The notes beneath the pieces were generated by a model. It did not search any database and was not told the origin of the DNA. It was given only the letters and a program-made list of their open reading frames with translations. Both the position numbers and the translations under genes were made by a program. This document shows, one piece after another, positions 20,706-31,902 of a stretch of DNA of 64,000 bases. Positions within the stretch are counted from its first letter, which is position 1, and the number at the start of each line of letters is the position of its first letter. The DNA is from Salvia splendens (lineage: Eukaryota > Streptophyta > Magnoliopsida > Lamiales > Lamiaceae), in NCBI RefSeq assembly GCF_004379255.2, contig NC_056037.1, positions 33,763,012 through 33,827,011 of the forward strand, given 5' to 3'.

Positions 20706-21108
20706 AATGTGCATATTTTGTTTAGATTTCTACCAATTTTGTAAATTAGGGTTTACAACAAATTGCTTAATTTTTAGCCGATGTTTTGTTGTTTTGTTAA
20801 TGGTAACGGATATTATTGGTTAAATTCATGCTATTGTATAGTTTATGATATGTTTGAGATGCTTGGTGTTGTGATTTTGGTTGTAATTGGAGAATAGAGT
20901 ATGGGTTGAAATGTATCTTTTAATTTAACCTTCTAATTTAGTAGTTATATATAAATTAGGCATTATAAATCATGAATTGTGTTGAATTGGAGTGAATAAT
21001 TTGGTTTATGATGTTTTGTTATTTTACCGATGAATTTGAATGTATATGTTATTTGTATTGCAATTGTGAGTTTGTAATTGTTGTTTTTTGAATTTGTACT
21101 TAGATTAG

Positions 21109-21735
21109 ATGGAGACTTCAAGTTCTAGCGGACAATTATTACATGGACCCGAAGACCCGTCCGTGCTAAATATGCAGAAACATCATATATTTCGAATAAA
21201 CTCATGAAAGAGGGCACAACACAAGTATTTAAAGTCCGAAGGATAGAAAGTAAGACTTGGGACATCGATATTCATGAGAATGTTAGATATTGGCTTGACG
21301 CCTTTGGTTTCAAAGGTGTGATGGATTGTGGGAGGCCCATGAAGGTCGACAATGAGCTGATCACGACTTTGATTGAACGTTGGAGGCCGGAGACGCACAC
21401 TTTCCATCTACCGATCGGTGATGCGACGATCACCTTGGAAGATGTGCAAGCCATTTAGGGCTTGAGGGCGGAGGGTCGCGTTTTCACAGGGCGTGACTAT
21501 CATGTCAACTTTCAAGATTGGACCAACAAGTGCCGCGATATGTTGGGATGGATACCAGATACTTCCACAGAGACAAAGCAAGGCGGTTTGCTGATGACCG
21601 CGCTGATCAACCAGACAAGGATGCCTCTGGGTGATGACCTACCTACGTACGTATACATCCAAAGGGCACATATCCATGCCCTAATTTTATTAGGAGGTCT
21701 CATTCTACCAGACACCACGGGGTATAAGGTTCTAA
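21109..21735 (+). pseudogene. Plant mobile domain (PMD, MAIN/MAIL1-like) gene, truncated
   Basis: The ATG at 21109 follows an acceptor (TACTTAG, ending near 21103). It reads METSSSSGQLLHGPEDPSVL and, after a frameshift near 21190, NKLMKEGTTQVFKVRR. The PMD core follows: VRYWLDAFGFKGVMDCGRPM, ITTLIERWRPETHTFHLPIG, DATITLEDVQ. One stop (TAG after AI, 21456-21458) interrupts it before GLRAEGRVFTGRDYH, then ALILLGGLILPDTTGYK. Homology ends at about 21735; the C-terminal half of a normal PMD domain is missing. PMD proteins occur both as host genes (MAIN, MAIL1) and inside MULE and gypsy elements, so this is an element-borne copy. Confidence 0.85.
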
Positions 21736-22019
21736 TTTGTGGTTTGTGGTTTCTTTGTGAGGTTCAATTAAATTCAAAAACTCCAATAGAACTTAATAAA
21801 TCAATTGGCAAAGGACTTCATTTTCATAGGGAACAAAGTCTGTAATTCATTCATTCAAAGTCTTCAAGTCATTCAAAAGATAGTCCAACAGTGTCGTCAC
21901 CTACACAAGTCCTGTTACAACAGAAAGAGTATGTTTCCTCATAGAACGAACCAACAAATAAATGTAACTTAAATATACGAAAATCAATAATTGAGATGAA
22001 AAAATACCGGCACTACAAA

Positions 22020-24619
22020 TGCTACCAACTGCTACATAACACGACCGACTGTGCAATTTCTACGGTCATGCCCCTATACGCCGCAATTCCTGCACTTGCG
22101 GGGAGCTCTCGGTTCATCTTCCTCGCGGACATCCATTTGATTAGGAATCCTCCTTGTTCTGCCTCGTCCGCGCTTTCGAGGAAGCAACTGCTCAGGGGTG
22201 ATACGCAATTTCCATCCAGGTTTTGCCCAATAGTTTTCGTGCCTTGGTGCTTGAAATGAGCTACCATAGTACTGTGCTTCCCATGTAGCTTTGTGGTTGT
22301 GTTTATCAATGAGTTCACACATAGAGTTACCTCTATCTCTGGCAACGGTGCATGCATGTAAACAAGGAACTCTCCACATCTGCCACTTCCCACAACTGCA
22401 CTTTGACTCCATAAACTCGACGTTTTGTCTGTTATTGCCCTTTACCTGTCCCTTTTCGACATGTGGACGACTTCGAATTTGGTAATGACCTAGTTCTCGG
22501 GCAAGTACTAAACAGTAATGCAGTTGCCCCTTCGCATCATTAGCAGCAAGTTTATCCCTTGCCCACGGGGTCAACCGACCTTCGGTATGTTGTATTTCTG
22601 TCTTTCTATCTGCCCAGCATTCCACTGTTCTCCAAAATGTCAGATCAACCAAAGCTCTAATTGGCAACTCTCTTATACCTCTCAACATGTTGTTGTAGCT
22701 CTCTGACATGTTAGTTGAGGGCACCCCCCATCTCAGTTCATCATCGTAACAAAGAGATCAGTTTTCTTTTTTGGCTTTGTTGAGCTCGTGTATCGCAACA
22801 AGACTTTCCTCCCGTAGTGCACGTCGCCTTCGCATGTATTTGCGTACTTGAGTTGTGACACCCAATGCCCATATCATGCCTTTCGCTTTAGCTCCCTTAC
22901 CCTTAAGTTTTGTCAAGATATTTTTCCTCACATGGATCAAACAAAATTTGTGGTGACATATCGACGGCTTTTTCCATTCATCAGAACGCATAGCCTTAAG
23001 GATTCCTTTATGCCTATCCGAAATAATGCACACATCCCTTTGGTATTTCACCTCTTGAATTCTGACATGATCCAAAAACCACTCCCAACTGTCGCCAGTT
23101 TCTTCATCAACAACAACATATGCAATAGGCAGACATTTCTTGTTAGCATCAACACCACAAGCAACAAGCAGCTTACCTTTAAATCTTCCTCGAAGGTGAG
23201 TCCCGTCTATTGTTAAAACTGGTTGGCACTCCTGGAAAGCATATATAGCAGGCCCAAGTGCCCAGAACACGTAATAGAAGACTTTAGTACGACCCTGGCT
23301 CAACAACTCATTATGCCTCCACTCAACGATTGTGCCTGGATTCCTATACTGCAGTTCAAGCATGTAGCTTGGCAAATCCCTAAATGACTCCTCCAATCCA
23401 CCAAATACAATCTCTAAAGCCCTTCTCCGTGCATACCAGCCTTCTTATAACTGATTACCACATGAAATTTGTCATGAACAAAATTTCTTACGGCTGCGGC
23501 ACTGAGCTCGGCATTTTTTAGCAACTGATGGTGAATACATAAAGCAATCATTGGTGATGAAAAGTTAGCATGTCCTCTATCATTACGATGGCCTTCACAA
23601 CTATGGCGTCCCCACCACTTCCTAATCTCCCACATATCATCATGGGCCATGTGTGTAACAGAAACTTCCCACCGACATTCATTCACTTTTTCAGTGTTGG
23701 TCTCGCTGATAATAGCTGTCCCATCTTCTGTCCGCCCTGCTGGATATTTGCACACGGCATGCCACCTTCTTAATTTGCTCTCAACCACCCTAAATTGCCG
23801 GTGTTGCCTCAGACTCCACATAGTAATAGCAGTCTTCACATGCAGCTTGCTATCAAATTTTGTTCCTGCATTAATCTGATATGGGTGTTCTTCATCCTAG
23901 TACATGGTACTGCGTTCATTACCAACTTCAGGTACCTCAGAAGGACCACTCGGCAGTCTGCGAAAATATTTCAACCCAGTGTGAACGTATTCTGGAAGTG
24001 GTTGTTCACCTTGCACGACGAGTTTATACACTACCTCCTCATCACTAGAGTCAGCACCGGAATCATCACTTAAAATATCATCAGACGATGATGACGACAA
24101 TGGTGGATCAAGGTCTCCTCGTACAACATAAACATCAGCATGCTCTTGTACAGTCTCTTGAGTATTCAATCCAACATCAGCAGCATCTGCAACATCTGTT
24201 TGCTCATTCATACCGCAATCAATGCTCATAGGTTCAAACCTCGTAGATGATCCAACACCATGCTCAACAATTGGTGGGATGAAGGCATTTCCAGCAGGCA
24301 AATACTCAATAAATAATTCTATATGCTGAGTAGAATTTAGAGCCGCATTGAACATAAACAACACACTTTCATCACTGTCAACCCCAGTACATACATAACT
24401 CGTACCGGTACCCAAGAAACAATGTCTCCATGATATATCGATGGAATGTTGATTTGAATCTATCCTTATCTTAGCATATATCATTGCAACTAATTCAGAG
24501 AATGAAACGCACGAATTCAATACGATGGAGGCTCTCGCACGAGGTGGATCATACCCAATGCCCACTTGAGGAAGTTGAACTATTCTACCACCCCAATATA
24601 AACTCACGAATACTAACAT
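22020..24619 (-). pseudogene. MuDR-type transposase (mudrA-like), decayed
   Basis: Minus strand, ATG at 24619 right after an acceptor. N-terminal part: YWGGRIVQLPQVGIGYD, then an acidic Ser-rich linker (SSSSSDDILSDDSGADSSDE). The MuDR DNA-binding-type region (FDSKLHVKTAITMWSLRQHR) follows an in-frame TAG near 23898. A one-base loss near 23432 breaks the frame before RRRALEIVFGGLEESF. The MULE catalytic domain follows: TIDGTHLRGRFKG, DSWEWFLDHV, ISDRHKGILKA and CHHKFCLIHVRKN. A TGA replaces Trp near 22760, then GVPSTNMSESYNNMLRG. The SWIM zinc finger (CSCGKWQMWRVPCLHACTV) and a Cys-rich zinc knuckle (CRNCGV-stop-GHDRRNC) close the protein. Three stops plus one frameshift make it inactive; the catalytic core is otherwise well preserved. 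Confidence 0.9.
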
Positions 24620-24749
24620 GATTTCTGCAAAAATATATATACAAACCAACAACAATTAAAGACAATTTTTTTCAATAAACCCTAATTTAGTAAGTTTAAA
24701 ATAAATTTATCAAAAACCCTAATATTATGCAAATAAATAACAAATACGG

Positions 24750-25247
24750 GAGCAATGTTGAAAGATTGAAGGAAACTTACCGAAATATGAAGGGAATCGC
24801 CAAGAAATCGAGGAAATCGCTGAGTTTTGTCTGCCTCTCTTTCTCTCGCGTATTCTGCCTATTCTTCCTTCATGCTACTGATTTAAGCAAGTTAGAGACG
24901 CATGGGCAACATGCGTCTCTCCCTAAGACGCATGAGCCTCATGCGTCGTCTATTAAAATTTTAAAAAAATAAAAGACGTATGAGGGAGATGCATCTCTAC
25001 CTAAGACGCATGACCCTCATGCGTCGTTAAAAAAATGAAAAAAAGAGAGACGCATGACCCTCATGCGTCTTTATGAAAGACGCATAATCGTCATGCGTCT
25101 CATTAAAAGGAGACGCATGAGGGTCATGCGTCTCATTAAAAGAAGACGCATGAGGGTCATGCGTCTCTCCCAAATCCGGAATAAAAAAAAGTTCAGTACA
25201 CTGAAGGAACGATATCTCTATTCTAGAACAAAAAAAAGAAAAAACCC
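24750..25247 (-). repeat. Right TIR of the MULE with eight GACGCATG palindromes
   Basis: Inverted copy of the left TIR. It has eight palindromic units (about 24894-25167), two more than the left side, added in the region next to the CCGGAATAAAAAAAAG motif. It carries the same ATTTCGGTAAGTTTCC donor on the minus strand (about 24770-24790), which would splice to the acceptor TTTTTGCAG at 24625 just before the transposase ATG. Confidence 0.85.
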
Positions 25248-25257
25248 ACGTATTTTT

Positions 25258-25482
25258 CAAAGACAGAGTTAGTATAATTACTAAAATGCCATGTCGTAAA
25301 ATTACCTCTTGCAATTTATTTATCCCGAGGAGATTGGCGCCTTCACTTTTGAAACGTTACCTGTTATTGCCTTTTTCGATATTGAAGCCCTAATATTTGC
25401 TATCCTTCGGTTTCCCTTCCATCAGATCAAATACAGATAGATGTTTGGAAAATTGAGAAATTGAGCAAGATAACTGAAGAAG
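25258..25482 (+). promoter_or_regulatory. MAD1 upstream region and 5' UTR
   Basis: Only about 225 bp separate the MULE target duplication from the MAD1 start codon. No convincing TATA box is visible. Any native promoter further upstream has been displaced by 5 kb. Confidence 0.4.
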
Positions 25483-28400
25483 ATGATGCTCAGAACACCG
25501 CCGCCGAGGAAGAGAAGGGCAGAATCTCCGCTGCAGGAAGACAATAACAACAATAACAATACGACTCTCAGCCCCAGTTCCAGTCGGCAGCTGCTGGTTT
25601 ACGAGGACTTGCCGGTGCCGGAATATTCGCATGACCACTCCATTCCAACAAGCTCCGAGCAGATGCTATGCACCTATCAATGCCGACAGATGGTATACTA
25701 TTTGTGTCACCTCCTTTTTTCTTTTCCGAGTATTTGGATCATATTGGTTTCTTCCGATTATGCTTTAGTTCTGCTGTGGTTCTGGAAACGAATAATTTAT
25801 GTTTCTTGATCACATTTAGTGTGTTCTATTGCATAACAGTGGCCTATGTTGCACAATCCATCAACTCATCGTCATATTAATGTATCCGTAATCTGGAAAT
25901 TTGCTATCATTTTCTAAAGTTTCTCAATGTCGTGAATAACAGTGTTTAAAGTTGGCTAAATTACTTGAGTGCCGGTCTCTTTGTTTGTTCCTATCTGATT
26001 GATGTCTTTAGCAATCACATAGTTACACATTTTCATTCAATTTATTTGTTCGATTGAATATGATGCCACTGTTCTAAAGATTTGGTAGCAGTTATTTTGG
26101 CTGACTAGACTTGGTCTTGCAGGTGAAATCAGAATTTTTCGATGCTCTTAGCAGTGCAGAAAAACAAGAACATGATTATCAGTCTAAATTTGAAGCACTC
26201 AATGAGGGTTTTGAAAAATCTGGTAAGATTGTAGTATGTGCTTATGGTGAAAAGCATTTCTAAGATTTCCTGGATTTTAGATCAGTTTCTTCATGAGCCC
26301 CTTCTTGGTATGAGCTATGATTCCAATAAAAAAAATGCCTGAATAGTTATCTACCATCAAACAACTACCTTCACTCACAATAAATTTTGTACCTTACTTC
26401 GGTATTACTTCTCAAAAAGGACGCACTACTCTTTGTTTCTGATTAAGCAGAATTTCAAAAAGCCAAATAAACAGCATTTCCTCTTTATTGTTGAGGAATT
26501 GCTTAAGGATTGGAATAATAAATACCTTTCATTTTATTTTATCCTTATCTTGCAGATGACCATAGTTAACTCTATAATCAGTTTATGTATGATAGCTACG
26601 TGCCATGATCCCAACTTTAAAATAAAAACTACACTTTGAGAATGTCTACCATAAATCTTTCTATAAAACTCATCTTTCAACAGTTCCTTCAGCATTCCCA
26701 GAAGGGGTTTTCATCCCTAAAAATCCCAACAAATTGGGTTTTATAGCAAAATGGGTTTTATTACAATGGAGGTGTGTATCTGGCTATCTGGGTAGCCCAA
26801 TTTATTTATATACATCAATAAATCATACAGTATGTATATATGTTGAAAAAGTTTAGTTATGACCAGTGGGGTCAATAATGTTTTTGGGGTATTATTATAG
26901 TAGCGGAAAGTTAAGGGTAGTGAAAATTGGGCTAGTTGCGTATGTGGCACACAAGTGGAGGGGGTGTAGGATATGCTACATCTAAATGTTGTATCTGTAT
27001 CAAGTGCTGGTTGCTGTTTATTTTTATTTTCTTGGTTTAAATCTTGAATGATATGTAACACTCGATAGTGGTCCTTGAGATTCTTGTTAGGATTAGCAGC
27101 TGTTACTTGAAGAACTTTAAATTGTTCTCCTCTCAGTGAGCCTAGAGAAGCTCCAGTTGTTACCTGTCTAAAATGTTCCACGATGGAGTCGTTTGTCACC
27201 TCACTTTGCAAGCTTTTTGCCTTTCATAATCTTACATGCAGCATCTCTAACAATATTTCTGAATGACTACCTTATATAGTCTTTCAATCTTGTATTCTTC
27301 GATTTCGATGGCTGACATGCATTTTCAAGTAGATAAATCGTGACTGTTAATCACTAATTAGATATTCCATACATTTGTCTATTATTCGGTTATTCGTATG
27401 TCTCCTAAGATGTGTATGTTTTTCCTTGTACTTTCTCGCACAATGTCTGGAAGACCATATAATGATGTGAATAGTATCACCCAAAAAAAAACTTTGCTTC
27501 TTTCAGAATCAGAGAGAAAGAAATTACGAGATAAATTTTTCAACACCGAGCAGGAACTAGCTGCTACTAGAGGACGTGAACATATATTGCAGGAGCAACT
27601 AAGGAAGGAGGTCGATTTTTCTCAAGAACAACTCAGAAAGCAACTACAGGCCTTTAATGAGCTTGAGGTATATAAGTAGTGGAGCATGAACCGTTCAAGG
27701 TTCTGAATTTTCATCCTACACAATCAGTTTCTTATTGATGTGTTGTCATACTAGTTTTGCAAATGAAATTTAAGTCAGCCACATAGAAATATAAACTGTA
27801 TGCATTTCAGGGAAGAGAGTCTGATTATACGTGCATTATGTACTTTTAAGTGGAGTGATCTTTGTTGATGCGAGTTTTTAAGGAGCAGCAATTTTTGTTA
27901 ATTCTTTGTGAAGTGTCTAGGTGTTTTTAGCTTTACTAGTTCGTAGTTTTTACTTACTTTAGATGTCTTTTTACTATGATTTACTGCTCAAATCAAATGG
28001 GATTATCCTATGGTAACTTTTGTCCTGGTTTAAGAGGCCAAGAACTGAAAGCCGTAGAACTTAATCTTGTTAGTAGTCCCATTCGACCCATCTTGCTAAT
28101 CTAGAGACAATTTTGATGAATTTAATATGCACGATTACTGCCATTTTCTTGCTTAGGCACACTGTGTTAGTACTTGGTACACTGGCTAGTTTTAATATGT
28201 ATATGATCTGTTCCAAATTCTTGTTCATTTTCCATATTAGGTTGCTTTCAATTTGCTCTTTAGAACAAATTATGTACATGTCTGCCTGTTGACACATGGT
28301 GACTGCAGAGGGTTGATTTTTGTTACTATTCATTTAGTACTTTTAAACACCGACACTTTGTTTCTCTGGTCGTGTTTTTTTAATCATTATTTCATGTATG

Positions 28401-31400
28401 GTTTTGTAGATAAAGTTTCAGAATGAGACGCGCCTGCGCAAAAATGCTGAGTCATCAGCTGCTAAAGCGGAAGAAAGAGCACAAATATTAGAGGAGAAGC
28501 TAAATACTCTATCAGAAAGCATAGATAGGGAAAAGGGTCGTCTTCAAAATGAGCTTGCTCAAATGAGAAGTGACACAACGCTGTCTGTTTCTAGAATAAG
28601 TGCTGATGTCAGTAATCTAGTTTTGTTATTTGTTAAAAGGTAATCATGGTGATTTTTTTATATACTTCAGCATCTTTTTGCGCAGCTTGAAAGAATGGAA
28701 TGCAGAGCCAAAAATGCCGAGAAAGAGTCGGAATTACTGAAAGTACAGTTAGAAGGACTGAAAGAGCAACTTGATAAGGTAACTATTTTATTGTTTCACT
28801 TATATGTAGTTTATGCACTTCTTAGTAGGAGTATTATTTTAGTTTCATGAGGTTGTATAATCTTAAGTTTCTTACTTAAGATTACATTCTGTAGTTTGAG
28901 AAAGTAGGAATATATTATGTATTTCTTGAGAAAAGGGCTAAGTTTAAAAACACTGTGTGTTTCCTTATTTAGCAAATGGCAAAAATTTAGCAAAGGTTCT
29001 GATTTTTTTTCTCTCTGGGATGTTGATGTTCTGAAAGCATGTCAAAATGCAGACTGCATCAGGTTGCAACTTGCAAATACACATAACATGAAGGTCTAGT
29101 GGTCTACATTAGTCATATTTCTTAGTTCAATATTGCACCAGACCGATTGGTACAAACTTAAGGTAAAACTGTTCATGCAGCAACTTGCAATAAGACATTA
29201 CACGGAGGTCTAGTGGTAAAATTGCATTCTTTCTTTTGTTCAATATAACTTCTTTGCTTACTAGACCTATAGATGTTCATGCAGCATCTTTCTGTGATGT
29301 CATACCTCATGCTAAAAATTGGGATGCAAATATCCTCTTAAATAATTGCCATTATCATCATATAGCCTATTTTTAGTTCCATCGTTTCATAAATCCATAT
29401 CCGCTGTATATCTGACAATTTTAGAATGACTGCCAGTCAATGCAGGAGAAATTTGAGTTGCAGAAAAAATTGTCAACAGAATCTTTTGAAGCTCCTTCGA
29501 AAGACAATAGTTTGTTGGTGCAACATTTGCAAGAAGAACTGAGGAACTATGTAAGTATTCTATTCCTCACTATTAGGTATTAGTGCATTTAACTAGTCTA
29601 AATATAGAAACGACCATGCTATTTGGTTTAAAGAACTAAAATACGAGAGAAGAAAATTAGATCTGATCAGGGTGAGAAACACAACCTTTTGTGTACAAAC
29701 TATGATATTGGTGTTTGTTTAGCAGCCCTAAGAGACCCGCAGCAGTAGCTTATAATAAACCTGTGTCACTAATCCAGATTGATGAAGTGATAGGTTTTGT
29801 TAGATTGCTTCCTACAACATGTTTGGCTGTAGCCTCAAACTAGGAATTCATATTGATGACATGGTGGGTAGTATTGGGTGGCTTGTTTTCATTCTCTCAT
29901 GGTTATTCTCTAAGCATCTGTCAATATTTTTCAGTATTAGAAAATTAGCATAAAACTTGTGTGTTATAAGGAGCAACTTTACCCCAAGTGATTGTTCTCC
30001 TGCATGCAATGTGTAGTGAACTGAGATATCCAATTTAATGTTTCCTTTTTCAAGTGTATTATGTCCATAATCGACCGATCTCATTATATCAATAGGAGTC
30101 TGAAGTTTGTGAAGCTAGAAAGATAAAAGCTTCTCAGGAAGACATAGAATTATTGAAAGAAAAGTTGCATGAAGAAAAGAGCCGCAAGGAGAGGGCAGAG
30201 TTGGAACTACTAAAGTTATCCGACCTCAAGTCAAACATGAAGAATCTGGAGGATGAGGTGTCCACATGGAAATCAGTGATTAAGGAACTTCCTGGTGTGT
30301 CATCTGTAGATGATATACCTTCTGAATTTGCAGCTTTACAGAAGTATGTATCTTAGTCATGTTGTGCTTCTCTTTCTATTATCTAGAGTTGCAGTATTAT
30401 ACAATTGCTCGATTGATCTTGTCTTGCGAGGTACTCATGCTTATTAGATTTGCATAATGCTGCATATTGCTAAGATAGAAATCATGCATAAAACTGTTTC
30501 AGAGGAAAACCGTATTTGCTTCATATTGCACTTTTCTACAGGAAGTGATGTAACTTTCCTGTTTATGATGTTTACGAGCTCACAAATACTGAGTGTCAGA
30601 CTTAGGCTTCAGATCCTATTCCTCTCTTTATGAGGATCTCTGACCACTTTTATTAATCTCACATAGGAAGGTGGTCGATAGCATGAAGAATGAAAGTGAG
30701 ACCCGGGAAAAGGTCATAGAATTTCAGGTGGCCCTTGATAAGGCTATTCTTGACAAACAAAATGCAGAAACTGAGGCTGCCATGGTGAAAGAGAAGGCAG
30801 AGTCATATAAAGCAGAAATCAAAAGGCTGGAACTGATGGTATGCAAATAGAAGTCCATGTCCTTTTTCTCCAGTATAACTATAATGATTTAGAAGTTGAA
30901 AATGATTGTGGTGTGATTATCTTCAACTCTTTTAGTACTCCCTCCTTCCTGCCTATAGTGAGGCGCTCCTTTTGGTTACAGGATTTTAGAAAGTGTTCTT
31001 TAGTGGTTAAATAAAGAGAGAATAAAGTATGAGAGATAAAAAAAGTAGGAGAGAAAATAAAGTAAGAGAAATAAAAGAGTGTTGGTTTTTTGCCAAAAAA
31101 AAGGAAATGCATCAGTTTAGTTGGGACGACCCAAAAAGTAATACGAATCACTTGTGGTGGGTCGGAGGCAGTGTTGTTAAAATCGCGCCCCGAGAGCGCT
31201 TGGGTCGCGGGTCGCAAGGGTCGAGACCGACGTCGCCCCATTGTGGGTGGGTGGGTCGAGATTCAGGGGTCGCCGTCGGGGCGGCTGGGTCGAGCGGCTG
31301 GGGCGAGCGACTGGAAGAAGAAGATCCTCGGCCATGGCTGCTCAGAAGAAGATCCTCGGCCATGGGAATGAAGAGAGAAGAAGGGGGGTTACCGAGACAA

Positions 31401-31854
31401 GAAATTTTAAAAGTAAAGTAGGCAGAAGCTATAGCTAGGGCTTCTAGGACCTATAAAAGTTAATAATCATTTTCTTCCACCTTCATTTTTTAATATTAGT
31501 ATTAATATTGGTTGTCAAGATTCTCTATTCTTTAAATATGATTAGTTCCTATTTAAATAAAAAAATACCTTTAATTACCAATCAAAATTACATTCAAATC
31601 TAATTAAATATATTGTGATGTTCTAATTAAATTAAATATATGTTCATTTTTATTTAACTATATAACTAATTTCTTAGAGAATTGCAGCTGCGCTTTATCT
31701 ATTTGTTTAATTTAAAATTGCATTTTATAAATTACTATATTAATTTGAGAATTATAATTAAATTTATTAATTTTGCATCTAAATAGTTATAAATTTAGGT
31801 TTTAATTTGTAATTTATGATTTTTTGAATATGAGTGGAGATTTATTGATTTTCA

Positions 31855-31902
<48 letters not shown>

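Larger units (their letters stand above)
20234..25247. mobile_element. 5-kb MuDR-type MULE with PMD gene, TSD ACGTATTTT
   Basis: The left end GGGTTTTTTCTTTTTT and the right end, reverse-complemented, GGGTTTTTTCTTTTTT are flanked by a perfect 9-bp duplication ACGTATTTT (20225-20233, 25248-25256). Terminal inverted repeats extend about 470-500 bp. Two convergent genes, both now broken, fill the interior: a plant-mobile-domain gene from the left and a MuDR transposase from the right. The element ends 235 bp before the MAD1 start codon. Confidence 0.93.

Noticed and set aside
26741..27211. A gene antisense to MAD1
   Set aside because: An open frame only; no recognisable domain, splice structure or promoter. 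Kept as a low-confidence note rather than a CDS.
31029..31438. GC-rich frames at the left end of the hAT element in MAD1 intron 8
   Set aside because: They lie in transposon ends with GGGTCG repeats; they have no splice, motif or start context and differ in every frame.
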